From positions 14,130,698 to 14,194,697 of the forward strand of contig OZ037765.1 in the NCBI GenBank assembly GCA_964035545.1: 64,000 bases of DNA, given 5' to 3'. The notes below the pieces were generated by a model, which was not told the origin of the DNA, searched no databases, and saw nothing but the letters and a program-made list of their open reading frames with translations. Position 1 is the stretch's first letter. The number at the start of each line of letters is the position of its first letter. This stretch comes from Bugula neritina. Taxonomy: Eukaryota > Bryozoa > Gymnolaemata > Cheilostomatida > Bugulidae. The translations under genes were made by a program, and so were the position numbers. Below, one piece after another: positions 32,001 to 43,317 of the stretch.

Positions 32001-35000
32001 ACAATGAGTAGGAGTGATTTGAAAAAAGTTAAGATGTGGTTAAATTGAAATTGGTGCTACTGAATCATTTCACTTAAGGTAAACACTATCAGCTTCTAAT
32101 TTATTTTATAATTAGTCCAGCTAAAAACGCCTTAGCAATAGTTCTTTTATAGAGAAAATACTATAAAACCAGGCATTTAAATTTTTTATTCAGCAACAAT
32201 AAAAATATAAGTAATAAGTAGTGAAAGACTACGTAAGAATAAATAATCAGCTTGAGATTGATATAAAAAACACGAACACAGCATTCAGTTTTACGTGTCA
32301 TTTTCATTTACTTTTCGCAGTCCAACTGTTGTTAAACATAAATGTACTAAAATTTCAGCTTTTGCTTGGCTAATAAATTTTAAATTTGTCATATTTGATT
32401 ATTTTATTAAAGCAAAACTTTTACTTTGTCATCGCACAACTATAATTAAATTTAACTAGTAACAACTTTACTAGTAAAAGTACTGTTGCTAGGCAACTAT
32501 ACACTACTACTGCAGTTGGCACGATGATTGTTCGTTGGGCATTCGTTGGATCCAACGAATGAAAATTCGTTGTGTCAGAATAAGATATTAGAGCGTTTGC
32601 CTAGTAAGCACGAAGTCATGGGTTCGAGAACCTGACAAAGGCCATTAGTGATGTTAGGAAGAGCATCCAGTCATAATTGCTCCTGTGCCTCATCTTAATA
32701 GGTTCTTAGCCCGATTTAACACAAACCCTTTACATCAGGGGTTTTCTCACAGGGATGGTGACTATAAACTTGCGTGAGTATAGAAGAAACCTACATGTGT
32801 AAACAACTGCAGTGTATAATCTGAGAAATGGTTGAAAGAATTACCCAGTGGTGGTTGATGCAGTGACACTAAGAACCATGATGGTGGCTGATGGAAGGAA
32901 CTCTTGAAGCTCATCTGATAACTTGGAGTTCTCTAGAATATCATTACCAAGAATCTAAAAATAAATATATGCTCACATTTCATAACAACCACATAGTGGA
33001 AATCTATATGAATGAAACTGGTATAGCTAATAGTTTGTGAATACAATTAGTAATTTGTTTATAAGTAAATTTCACATCTTGAACCGCTTCCCAGCACCTA
33101 TAAGTATAAGTAAATACAATTGGATATTTAAAACTGGCACAATAATGAAAAAGCTTGACAGAATGACGAAGTGTATTTCTATTATCTTAAAAAGGTTGGG
33201 TGTTGAGTTTTAGTGGCGAGTTTGATTTACTTTGTCTATTGCTAATGGCACTGCAGCTCTGCAAAAACGCTAAAAATAAATCACTTGTTACATTGAGTCG
33301 AATAAGTGAGATTTCAAGAAGTCTGCCTCCAGGCAAACCATTTCATAATAAGAGTTGATTCCAGCAGCAGCAGTTTACTTTGGTAGGTGTATTTTTGGAG
33401 CATGTTGAATGATTATGGGACATACACTATGAGCTGATATAAAGTCAAACTTTGATTTAAAGCAAAATTGTAGAACCAACAGTAGAAGTGCTTCAACATA
33501 AATTTTATGTTTGATATTCCCCAAATTCAAAATCTCCAACACTTAACCAACTCCAAGTCTAAGTTAATATAAAATAATGAAGAAAATAATAACATATAAA
33601 CAATATCATTATAACATGGATTTTATAAATTCAAATGTTCCACAACAGCAAGTGTGACTATATGGGTAATAACATAGTTTTAATAATTCAACTAGTTTGA
33701 CGTTGCTAATTCATTTGAAATCATCTCAGAGCAGCTTCCACATATTTTTAATTTAAATTTTATTTCTGAAAAATGCACACAGTTTACAAGAGGAGGTTTT
33801 CTATCTATTATACTTGTATGGGAGAATAAATTAGCTTGCAAATAGCTCCGTAGATGATAAGAAGTTTACTAGAAATTTCAATCAGTCGTCCTAGTTATAG
33901 TGAAATTATATTACTGTGCTTCAATAGATTGCATGTAAAAGTGCAGCCTTGCTACTCTGACAGTAATTAAACAATTTTATGCTTTCTGGGCATATAATAG
34001 TGGTGTGAGTTAGTTTAATGATAAATACTATAAAATTGGCAAGAAAATTTGTTCCTATTTCATAATGGTCAAATAAACATGTGGGTCATTTTGCCTGCTT
34101 TAGTACACACTGGAAATCTCCAGTTTTTAGCCATTTTTTTACAATTTAGCTGCTAATGAACATGGGTTTTTGCCCAAAAATAATAAAATATCAATAAATA
34201 CACCTAAATAATCAAGGTTCCTTTTAATTTTGCTTGATTTCCCATGTTTTTCCTAATTATTCAGCTACTTTCGATTGCGGACCGTTATGGCTTTTTCGTA
34301 ACGGTCCGCAATCTAAATTAGCTAAACAAATAGGAAAAAACATGGAAAATTAAGCAGAATTAAGAAAAACCTTGTTAATTATAGCAGCTAAATTGCAAAA
34401 AACAGTTAAAATCTGGAGATTTCCAGAGTGTACAAAATTAAGTAAAATGACTTGTGTGTAATTGCTAAGAATATGTGTTGCTAGTTATTAATTGCTTACT
34501 TTAACTGTTTTAATGTAGTCCAACGGCTGTTGTACCAGAGAATCTAGCTCCGGGTAGCGTGGCATATATGTATCTTTTGTATATTTATGAATTACACCTA
34601 AAACAAAGGCAAGTGCAGAATTTGTTTTTATATAAAATACTATCACAAGTTCTAGTAGAACTTTGCAGCATGAAAACATGTAGGCCTGCTTAGTAAAGCA
34701 ATAACTTCACAAACACCAAACCAAAGACTAGAAACCAAGAAAAAATTGAATAGATATTGAATCAAGCAAGTGTTCAGATTAGACTATGCCTATGCACTTT
34801 TGCCACAGACTCATCATTTAGACATCGATTAATATAAAATTATGAAACATTACAAAACTTGTTTAAAATGAGTTTGGAGCTGCATCAACATACAAACACA
34901 AAGACAGGAGAGCAAAGCAAGATACCCATCAGGTTGGATCAAATACATACCAAGCTCATCGGTAATCTCAACGGTGATTTGATTAGCTTCAACAATGACT

Positions 35001-35284
35001 TGATACTCTGCATCAGACTCAACAGGTCCTACTACAGCCCCACGCTTCATATCTGAGAACTTAGAAATATTAGACATGACAGTTTCCAATTTCTTACTAC
35101 CATACAGCTTAGCAACACTCCTAACAGTTTTCTCATAGTCAACAGCGTCAGTTGACTTTTCATCTAGTTCCATGCTGGAAGCAGCTTCTTCATGTATAGT
35201 GGGAAGACCTTTACTACTTTCAGTTCCATCTACATTCATCCCTTCATCTTCAAAATCGGCTAATAACTCGTCTGAGAGTGACAT
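28831..35284 (-). CDS. PRPF31: U4/U6 small nuclear ribonucleoprotein Prp31 (9 exons)
   Basis: Spliceosomal protein that binds U4 snRNA together with the 15.5K protein and is needed for U4/U6-U5 tri-snRNP assembly in the nucleus. Nine exons with GT/AG borders sum to 1488 nt, giving 495 residues against 499 in human. Seen in order: acidic N-terminus (MSLSDELLADFEDEG), NOSIC/coiled-coil region, the Nop domain (SRMAFIAPNLSTIVGASTAA, GGLTNLAKMPACN, TGYIYYTDLVQSLPP), a basic nuclear-localisation stretch (KKKRGGRRARKMKERLG) and the conserved tail (SVAFTPMQGLEIVNP). Convergent with the channel gene. Intron 2 carries a foldback element and intron 3 a SINE copy. Identity is secure. Confidence 0.97.
29223..29351 (-). 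CDS. PRPF31: PRPF31 exon 8
   Basis: Encodes IEDEAYQEDLGFSLGNLG and KAKVSKTLQ. Acceptor attcag, donor gtaacc. Confidence 0.95.
29616..29738 (-). CDS. PRPF31: PRPF31 exon 7
   Basis: Encodes the basic segment KKKRGGRRARKMKERLG and EMRKTANRMNFGD. Acceptor ttctag, donor gtgagt. Confidence 0.95.
30141..30308 (-). CDS. PRPF31: PRPF31 exon 6
   Basis: Encodes DMRKKTARLLAAKAVLAARV to EPPPVKAVK. Acceptor cttgtag, donor gtagtt. Confidence 0.95.
30540..30697 (-). CDS. PRPF31: PRPF31 exon 5
   Basis: Encodes VAGGLTNLAKMPACN and SVKKTLSGFSQANVLPHTGY, core of the Nop domain. Donor gtgagt. Confidence 0.95.
30924..31093 (-). CDS. PRPF31: PRPF31 exon 4
   Basis: Encodes TPLNEGEMKKVQEACDMAIA and SRMAFIAPNLSTIVGASTAA, the start of the Nop domain. 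Acceptor attcatag, donor gtaaat. The upstream intron (31094-32844) holds a SINE copy and short palindromes. Confidence 0.95.
32541..32560. repeat. 20-bp perfect palindrome
   Basis: ATTCGTTGGATCCAACGAAT, with two further TTCGTTG copies at 32531 and 32566; just upstream of the SINE copy. Confidence 0.8.
32588..32779 (+). mobile_element. Second SINE copy in PRPF31 intron 3
   Basis: Same family as 3715-3935: TTAGAGCGTTTGC, GTCATGGGTTCGAG, GATGTTAGGAAGAGCATCCA, TCATAATTGCTCCTGTGCC, ACTATAAACTTGC. The tRNA head is shortened; no clear target duplication seen. Confidence 0.8.
32845..32954 (-). CDS. PRPF31: PRPF31 exon 3
   Basis: Encodes ILGNDILENSKLSDELQEFL then PSATIMVLSVTASTTTG. Acceptor atttttag, donor gtaatt. 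Confidence 0.93.
34080..34458. mobile_element. Foldback (palindromic) element in PRPF31 intron 2
   Basis: Long imperfect inverted repeat: GTACACACTGGAAATCTCCAG at the left pairs with CTGGAGATTTCCAGAGTGTAC at the right, with further paired blocks inwards (TTTAGCTGCTA/TAGCAGCTAAA). The centre is a perfect 15-bp stem (34273-34287 with 34299-34313) around an 11-base loop. No coding capacity. Confidence 0.75.
34500..34597 (-). CDS. PRPF31: PRPF31 exon 2
   Basis: Encodes VIHKYTKDTYMPRYPELDSL and QQPLDYIKTVK, matching the coiled-coil region. Acceptor gttttag, donor gtaagc. Confidence 0.93.
34951..35284 (-). CDS. PRPF31: PRPF31 exon 1
   Basis: Starts at ATG 35284-35282; encodes the N-terminus to VEITDEL, ending one base into the next codon at donor gtatgt. 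Confidence 0.95.
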
Positions 35285-37519
35285 AGTGATGACTTATATA
35301 GCCTACAGTACAATCAACAGCAGTGTTGCAGCAATAAAATCACACGGATAAGTTTACATTTCATTAGAATATTGCCAGCATAGCCATATTTAACACAAGA
35401 GCAGCTGTAAATATCAGTTTTATTTTAATTAGGCCAAATAGCTCCACACTTATGAAAATCAAAATGCAGTTCTAAACTATCCTCCAACAGAATAATGACA
35501 GCACAAAGCTCTAAGCCTCTCTAAACAATTGCTGAGATACCAACAATTGGTTAGAGTTACAGGCTTCTTGTCATTTGACTCAAAAAATGTTTGGTAAAGT
35601 GATAAGCATACTTTTGAGATTTTTCACAAACTATGTATTTATTAGAGCCATAGCTGTTACACTTACAAATATCACACACTTGCTTACATGCCTACCGAAA
35701 AAGTTAAAAGTGACAGAATCTCTTTTAAAAAATTATTGTTTGCAGGAATATTCATAGTTAGTGAGGGGCTTCAATAACAATTCATCGCATGATTGCAAAG
35801 GGGTGATAGTAAAAAATACAAGCTTCGGAAGCTCAGTATTTTCACGTTTGTCCTTATAATTATACTCAGAAAGCTCATTTAATAAATGACAGGTAAGTAT
35901 GGACTTGAAGTAATGCTATGATTGAGGAGATTATTTTGTGCAAGTATCTTCCAGTGAAGCTTATGAAACCTCAAAAATATTGAGTTAAACAGATATTGAA
36001 GGTAAGGAAGTTCCAGACATCTTTGAACAAGCCAAAATATTTAAACCTGAAAAAGTATTATGAAATGATACTGGTAAATCTAAATATAAAATGTAAATTT
36101 GTTTTATTGCATTGTCATGAAGATTAATTGCTTACTAAAATAGTTTTGAATAGCTGAATTGTAACAACAAGACTAAAGCTGTTTTTTATAAGCAACAAAT
36201 CATAAAAAAATCTCTAAGATACCTATAAATAGCTCATAAATAATGATTAAAAAGAAAAAATAATTTACAGTAATTTCTCAAAGCTTTTGATGAAGGATAA
36301 AAAACCAATAGTTTTTGACGATGGTTTTTGCAGAACAGTTGGCCAGTATGAGCATAAATGCATTCTCAGTACATTACTGTAAAGATTTATTTGTACTTTT
36401 ACACTAGGACCGACTAGTTAATTTTAGTAGCAACAAGATTTTTAGAAATCTTCTAAACACCACTCAAATACAACTTTAGAGTTGCATAACCCAGAAAACT
36501 GAAATCACAACAAATTTGATGCATTGTAATAAAGTATCTATTATGTAATGCAATAACCATTGTAATGTTTTTGCTGTCCAGTGAAAAAAAATTGTCAACT
36601 GTACTGTTGATATTTTAGCCAATGTAGTAATAATTCTTTTTCATCATAACAAATTAGATAATGCTATAGTTTAAATAAATATTCATAGTAAAAATATTTA
36701 TACTGATGATTTGGAACTTGAAACTAAGCAATTAAAATTGAAGTCCTTTTATGTTTTTAATTTTATATTTGTGTTATAATTACACTGAACTATCCAACTC
36801 ATTACACTAATTAATGTAGATGCAAAAGCTGACATAGAGAAAATTGTAACAACATGAGTTATCAATTTGAACTTGATTCCCAACACATTTACGTTTGTGA
36901 GTTACTAGAAGGTAATTTGTCATACTGGCTTTTACCGCAGAAAAATCTTAATATAAATATTTTTGGTGCCAATGTTAGTCAGCTCAAGCATTTATTAAAA
37001 TGATGTTATCTTTATAAGTTACTATTGACTTTTATTTAGACATTAAAATAGGCTATTTTAATTTTCTGATGCTCATTGTTACAGATCCTGCAATGAATTA
37101 AATCATGGTCAGGCCAAATAGAATGTCTGCTACCAGAAAATGTGCATAGCATGCTTCATGGGTGGAGTGGTCAGCGGCTAAACTAACCAGCCGGCGAGAC
37201 TGGACAATCTGAGGCCTGTGGTGAGCCATGAGAGTCAGTGTAACATAACACACACTTTAAAAAAAAGCAGGGAATAACAGACGGGCTATTTGATGCCAAA
37301 TCAATATTTTTTTTGAAATTTCACAGACCTCCTCTCGTTCTTTTGAGACGCCAATAGAAAATTATTAAACATGTTAAACGGATCAATCTCAAATATAAGC
37401 TTTTAATTTCTAATAGTATTAGCGAGCAAAATTTGGTCAAAAATGATGCTTTGCATGGAATAACACGATTCACTCTAATCTGTTCTTGCTTCAACAGTGG
37501 GTAAAAGTGTGTTAGGAGA
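35285..37519. other. Intergenic region upstream of PRPF31
   Basis: No gene recognised. AT-rich; the PRPF31 promoter should lie near 35300. 37140-37250 is more GC-rich and begins GGGTGGAGTGGTCAGCGGC, resembling a tRNA A-box region without a B box. A strong donor-like ACAGGTAAGT lies at 35890-35899 just after an ATG. Confidence 0.4.
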
Positions 37520-39180
37520 CAGGGGAAAAGGAAGGAAATGTTGCTTCATATGTAGCAGAATGGAATATACGGACACTGATGAATCGATCACCATCACAAC
37601 GTCCAGAAAGGCAGACAGCTCTTGTGAACATTGAAAAAGAAATATCCTATAGATGTCGCTGTACTTGGTGAAACAAGATTTCCAGGTTATGATAGCCTAA
37701 AAGATCATATTTATACTTCCTACTGAAGTGAAGTCAGCTGATAAAAAAGAGAAGCATGTTATAAATTTGCTTTCGAAAATGAGATCACTGCAACTTTGAA
37801 TAAAGAACCAACTCCTGTCAATGCCCAAATCCTGACGATGAGACTTCCTCTTCAGAAAATATTTTTCGCTACCTCATTATTATACAGCATAAGCTCCTAC
37901 TATGACTAACACTGAGGAAATGAAGGAATAGTTCTAGAGTGATCTGAGACACCATCAATGAATCCCAACTGATAGATTGATAATGATAAATGCTTTTTAA
38001 TGTGAGGTTAGGCTCAGACTCCGAGAAATGGAAAGGAACACTTGAGAGTTATAGTGTAGATGAATGTAGTGAGAATGGAAAGTCACGTTGAACTTTATGT
38101 TCAGAGCACAACCTTATGATAACCAATGCCATTTTTAAACACAAAGAGTCACACAAGAATAAATGGATGTACCCAAGACCGAAACACTACTACTTGCTGG
38201 ATTACATCATTGTCAGACAAAAAAATGTGGTTAAGGTTTTGGATACTCAGGCTGTGAGAGGAGCGAATTTGGGCAAAAACCATGTAACACTAAGATCAAA
38301 ATTGAGGATCAAAAGAAAAGAACAGAACAAGTAACCGGATCTAAATCACCGCTTAACCTAAACACTGACATACTGAAAGACCAGAAAAGAGAAAAACTTG
38401 AGAAGGGATCACATGTGAATACATAGCACTGAGATGTAAGGTGATTTAGAGCAAATGTTAAAACAATTGAACAAATAGTGTTTTAAGTTGCTAGTGAAGT
38501 GATTTTTAAGCAAGCTAAAACATCATAGTTGGTCTAACAAGCATGATAGGCTACTACTACAGTTGATCAAGGAGAGAAATAAGGCAAGACAGGCTTTTCT
38601 CCAGTGTAACACTAAATTGAAAAGAAAGACCTACTCAAAAGCACAGAGTATACCTTCAGAGGTATACCAGAGAGACGATGGTAGCAGAAAAAATATAAAG
38701 AACTGCAAATCACAGCACACAGAAGGGATATGAAAGTATTCTATATAGGCTTAAAAAATTATAGTCCCAAATCAAAAGAATAGCCTAATCCAACTTCATG
38801 ATCACATTGTAACCACAGTTCTACAAGGAAGATTCTCCACCACTGCAAGAAATTGCTCAACATTTCAGGGGAGTTAGATTAATTAACAAAGATCAAGACA
38901 ATAAAAGGCCTGTTGAACTCTTGGATGATATTCCCAATATGAATAAACTTATGTCCGAAATTGTGTCAATGTAGAATGGAATAACTGTTGGCAGAGATAG
39001 TATTCCATTCAAAATATGAAAACATTGTGGTAAGGAAAGGACAGGTAGTCTTTTTAAACCAACATAGATTTCGTAGGACACCGAGATCATACCACAGGAC
39101 TGGAAGAAAGATGATAGAAAAGAGTGTAGAGATTATCATAGCATACCCCTTTTATCAATTATAAGCAAGATTCACATAAT
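37520..39180 (+). mobile_element. Decayed LINE (endonuclease and RT fragments)
   Basis: Plus strand: VAEWNIRTLMNRSPSQRPER, IDVAVLGETRFPGYDS (catalytic Glu region of an AP-type endonuclease), SAYAPTMTNTEEMKE-like, RLIMINAF, HNLMITNAIFKHKESH, WMYPRPKHYYLLDYIIVRQ (endonuclease end), and IIPQDWKKD...CRDYHSIPLLSIISKI (RT start). Frameshifts throughout; RT core missing. Confidence 0.75.
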
Positions 39181-40500
39181 TGTCATATTTATACTTTCAG
39201 TTACTGTTAGTATTATACTTATACTAACCTATAGCTAGACTAATACCAAAAAAAAAAAAATTTAAAAAATAGTATTAGTAATAGTATTACTATTAGTATA
39301 ACTCAGTCTCATGTAAATATTACTTATAGTTATAGTTATACAGTTCTCAGTTATTAGTATTACTAGTATTAGTACCTGTGACTAATGATACTATTACTAT
39401 AGTTATTAAAATGAATATCATTATGATTACATTTATTGTAACAATATGAATAACTAATAAGTAATAATTAAGCATAAGTATAACTATTAGAACAACACAT
39501 TAACTTTAACTTTAAGTGATTAACTTAGACCTTAAGTTTAACTTTATCATTTCCTTAAAGTTAAAGTTAATGATAATCATAATGATTAACTTTAAGTTTA
39601 AGTAATAACTATAACATTAACTATAAGTATAAATTAATGCAAATAATTAATAAGTATAAGTATTAGACTTAGTTATTACTATTGCTATTAGTATTATTAC
39701 TATTACTATTACTATTAGTATTAGTATTACTATTAGAATAATTACTAAATAGTAAATTAGTGTAGTTTATTAATAAATTTTGACTTTTGTTGATTTTTCG
39801 GTTTAAATTTGAGCTAAGCAATTACTACTTTATTTGATTTTCTAATTACACAGCAGTTTCAGTTTGATCCAATGGGTTAAAAGTGGTGTTTCGAGTCATT
39901 GCTGACTGTTTGGGAAGTTTCTATATGCAGTAATGTGGCTCGACATTCAATTGCTGGATTTTTTACGATGCGTTGAAAAAAGCGGAAATATCTATAATAT
40001 GCAATAATCTGGCTCGACATCTGGTTGCTGGATACTTTCCGATTGGCTTATTATGTAGCGTCTCGGATTGGCTTACTAATTAAAAACGCACCAGATCATT
40101 TTAATGTCATGACGTACACGTGCTCTCCAACTCGCTTCTAGTAATACCGATAATCATAATCATAATGTACTATCTAAGTCTTTATTTTTATTTCATTTCA
40201 ACTTGCATGAATGATGAACTTGAAGTTGAACTGTCAGTGTCACACCTGAAGCAGAAACAAATACGAGGCCTAGCAGATCAGCATAAAGGAAAGATAAAAA
40301 TATGCATTATCATAATGATTATCATAATGATAATCATACTGGCACTTTACTGGTAATACTTATACTATAAATTATTATTATGATAACCATAATCATAATG
40401 ATAATCATATTCATATTGATATATTAAATTTTATAATAATAAGACCCTAGTAGGTATTACTATTAGTATTACTATTAGTAAACTGTAAAGGCAGAGGTGC
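39181..40500. repeat. AT-rich low-complexity region
   Basis: Runs built from ATTAGT/ATTACT (39190-39480, 39660-39740), TTTAAGTTTAAC-type inverted stretches (39500-39620) and ATAATCATAATG repeats (40140-40170, 40300-40440). No gene. Confidence 0.75.
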
Positions 40501-40618
40501 TGCTTGATTTGACTTAGGCATATAATTATATTTATAGTTATAAGCCTGGTAGTGTGTGAGACAGTCATAGAATTAGTCATTAAATACTGACTAGAATTTC
40601 GTATTCATGATGCCAACT

Positions 40619-40693
40619 GTTCAGTTGGAGACTGATGCCATCTTATAGTTATTTGTGTTAAATATTGAGATAAACTTAATAGGGTTGTAGTTA
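40619..40693 (-). mobile_element. Short Copia leader/gag-start fragment
   Basis: Minus strand reads a leader like that at 47411-47455 and then MASVSN, the same start as the Copia gag copy ending at 47410, before similarity stops. Confidence 0.6.
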
Positions 40694-40705
40694 ACAAGAC
40701 TGTAG

Positions 40706-40929
40706 TGTAATGTTGTAGTAATTAGTGAATCAGAACAAGAAACCTGTTTTGTCATCTGTGCTGTTATTTTAACCCTGTTGCAAGAGTCGTGTCGGGTCAG
40801 CAACAGGATATATGATTTGCTATGTTTATGTACACTTATGAAGTTCAATAATAAATCAGTTTAGATCTATGTGACAAACTACAAAGACATTCCCTTGCTG
40901 CTCCTATCATATAATAAGCTAACATTAAA
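40706..40929 (+). repeat. 5' LTR of a Gypsy-type element
   Basis: 224 bp, starting TGTAATG and ending CATTAAA, an imperfect inverted terminus. It matches 43094-43317 with two mismatches near the 3' end. Preceded by TGTAG at 40701-40705, repeated at 43318-43322 as a 5-bp target duplication. Confidence 0.93.
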
Positions 40930-40931
40930 AT

Positions 40932-40942
40932 TGGCGACGAGG
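40932..40942 (+). other. Primer-binding-site candidate
   Basis: TGGCGACGAGG begins two bases after the 5' LTR, in the position and form usual for a Gypsy-type tRNA primer site. The tRNA was not identified. Confidence 0.6.
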
Positions 40943-41015
40943 ATAATAGAGAAGGATTATTTGATGCTCTTTTGGAAGGGGATTGTAGTTTCTAGACAAG
41001 GTTCGTAGTATCAAA

Positions 41016-42863
41016 ATGGCTACTGGTAGTGGTAGCAGTGTGCCAGTATTTGGTGGTAAAATTGAGACCTATGTGGAAAGGTTAGAGAGTTACTTTGAGT
41101 TTCACGGCACCGCCGAAGGCAAGAAAAAGCATGTTCTTATTATGGGACTCTCGGAAGCTCAATATGAGACCCTGTCAAGTCTCACATCTCCACAGAAGCC
41201 AAAGGAGAAGAGTTACAATGACTTGGTGACATTGTTAGAGTCTCACTTTGGTACGGCTACCAACAAGATGGTTGAGAGGGCCAAGTTTCGTGGGGTGAGG
41301 AGGACAGATAGCGAGAGTGTAACCGATTATGTGGTTCGTTTACGGACGCAGGCTAGAACATGTGAGTTTGGTACTATGTTAGATGAAAACTTGCTTGAAC
41401 AGTTCCGCATTGGTGTAAATAGCAAAGCTGTTCGAGATCGTGTTGCTGCTATGGCCACAGAGAAACAGAATGACTTGAAGGAAGTTATAAAGGTAGCCCT
41501 TCAGGTGGAAGTTCATGAGAACATTGACAAGTTTTCTAATAATGATCAACCGGAGACAGTTGGAGCTGTCTCACATGCTCGATCAAAAGTCAAGCCAAAT
41601 CAGAAGTGTTTTCGCTGTAGCAAGTTTGGACATATGAGCTACAGTAAAGAATGCCCAGCTATCAGCCGGAGCTGCAACGATTGTAAGAAGAAAGGACATT
41701 ATGCTGGCTCACGATTTTGTAAAGAAAAATCATTTAAAGAAAATGTGAACACTGTTGAAAACCCCTCTGAAGCACACACAATATGGAAAGATGATTCCAA
41801 CTACTTGTTCACGGTACAACGAATTAGTACGCAGATACCAAAATGCAATCTATCTATACTGGGTGAGACCGTACAATTTATTATAGACACTGGTGCTTGT
41901 ACAAATATCATAGATATTGAAACATACAACAAGTTAAAGCAAACAGGCCAGATAACTCTTGAAAGTGTAGATCAACACGGTTTACTTGCCTATGGTAGTG
42001 TAAAGCAACTAGATATTTTGGGCAAGTTTTGTGCAGATGTTTATTGTAACAGCAAGCATGCGAAGGCTGAATTTTATGTGTTTAACGGTGTAGCAAAGTG
42101 TTTGCTTAGTTTTAAAACTGCCACCAGTCTTTCTCTGATATCATGTAGTGATAATGTTGTGTGCAGTGTTTTACCTGAGGCACCAAAAGAAGTTATGAAC
42201 AGTTTTCCAGAAGTTTTTCAAGGCCTGGGAAAACTTAGGGGGTACACCGCCAAGTTTCACATTGATGAAAATACTCAGCCAGTAGCGCAGTCAGTAGGTT
42301 CACAGAATGAAGTTAAATTAGATAGTTTGGTGGAAAATGATGCTGACCCATTGTCAAGAATGGCAACTAGGTTAGATTATGTGCCATTAATAGATACCGT
42401 TGTAGGTGATAGTGTTGTGGAGTCAGTTGCCAAAGAGTCTTTGCCAATAGCACTTAGTTGGGGTGATGTTGTAGCTAAGTCTAAGCAGTGCGCCGAAATT
42501 CAGCAGTTGGGTAACGCAATACAGGATAATGACTTCAGCAGTTGTAGCATAGGCTATAAGGCAGTGTCAGGTAAACTTAGTGAGGTGCAAAACGTAGTGC
42601 TAAGAAATGATAAAATTGTTGTGCCAGTGTGTTTCCGCAACCACGTGATCCAATTAGCACATGAAGGTCATCAGGGTATGGTGAAAGCTAAACAGATATT
42701 GGGGTCCAAGGTATGGTGGCCAGAAATTGATAAACAAGCTGAATTACATTGTAGGCAACGCATTGATTGTATGTCAGTTGCTAAATCTAACCCACCTCTC
42801 CGTAAACCACCAGATAGATACGATGATTATGTAGTTCACGTACTGGGCGCGCAAACTGGCTAG
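41016..42863 (+). CDS. Gypsy-type gag-protease ORF with RT/RNase H and integrase core deleted in frame
   Basis: 615-residue open frame between two LTRs. Seen: Gag (about 1-195), two zinc knuckles (C198 to about C235; CFRCSKFGHMSYSKEC and CNDCKKKGHYAGSRFC), an aspartic protease with FIIDTGA (D291), the pre-RT segment FPEVFQGLGKLRGYTAKFHI, then the first residues of RT (LDSLVEND) run directly into ADPLSR (A443), which normally ends RNase H. After it come the integrase zinc-binding region (HEGHQG...KVWWPEID) and NPP joined to KPPDRYDDYV, a C-terminal tail. RT, RNase H and the DDE integrase core are absent, yet no stop or frameshift occurs. The zinc site reads C-x5-C where C-x2-C is expected; a single C-to-R change (TGC to CGC) could explain it. 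The product may still make Gag and protease. Confidence 0.85.
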   Translation: MATGSGSSVPVFGGKIETYVERLESYFEFHGTAEGKKKHVLIMGLSEAQYETLSSLTSPQKPKEKSYNDLVTLLESHFGTATNKMVERAKFRGVRRTDSESVTDYVVRLRTQARTCEFGTMLDENLLEQFRIGVNSKAVRDRVAAMATEKQNDLKEVIKVALQVEVHENIDKFSNNDQPETVGAVSHARSKVKPNQKCFRCSKFGHMSYSKECPAISRSCNDCKKKGHYAGSRFCKEKSFKENVNTVENPSEAHTIWKDDSNYLFTVQRISTQIPKCNLSILGETVQFIIDTGACTNIIDIETYNKLKQTGQITLESVDQHGLLAYGSVKQLDILGKFCADVYCNSKHAKAEFYVFNGVAKCLLSFKTATSLSLISCSDNVVCSVLPEAPKEVMNSFPEVFQGLGKLRGYTAKFHIDENTQPVAQSVGSQNEVKLDSLVENDADPLSRMATRLDYVPLIDTVVGDSVVESVAKESLPIALSWGDVVAKSKQCAEIQQLGNAIQDNDFSSCSIGYKAVSGKLSEVQNVVLRNDKIVVPVCFRNHVIQLAHEGHQGMVKAKQILGSKVWWPEIDKQAELHCRQRIDCMSVAKSNPPLRKPPDRYDDYVVHVLGAQTG

Positions 42864-43093
42864 CTAACATTAAAGTTTAATGAAAAGGCTACCCCTCTAG
42901 GTGTTCCCAGATCTTATTTGTGTGCCTGCATTTAATATTAGTTAGCAGATTTATAAAGTTATTAATACATAGTAGAGCAGAGGCACAGAAGATTTTATGT
43001 TATATTTTGTTGCTACATAGTGTAAACAGTTAAACTATTGTAATCAGTTTTACATAATATACATAGAATCTTTTCTTTGAAATACATAAGGGA

Positions 43094-43317
43094 TGTAATG
43101 TTGTAGTAATTAGTGAATCAGAACAAGAAACCTGTTTTGTCATCTGTGCTGTTATTTTAACCCTGTTGCAAGAGTCGTGTCGGGTCAGCAACAGGATATA
43201 TGATTTGCTATGTTTATGTACACTTATGAAGTTCAATAATAAATCAGTTTAGATCTATGTGACAAACTACAAAGACATTCCCTTGCTGCTCCTATCATAT
43301 AATACACTAACATTAAA
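43094..43317 (+). repeat. 3' LTR of the Gypsy-type element
   Basis: 222 of 224 positions match the 5' LTR; the differences are adjacent, near position 43304. Preceded by a short purine stretch (aaggga) as a polypurine-tract candidate and followed by the target duplication TGTAG. Confidence 0.93.

Noticed and set aside
37140-37250. tRNA-like or SINE sequence
   Set aside because: A-box-like start only, no B box and no second copy seen.
40621-40848. Protein shared between 40621-40848 and 43030-43236 (minus strand)
   Set aside because: The shared part is the antisense reading of the two LTRs.
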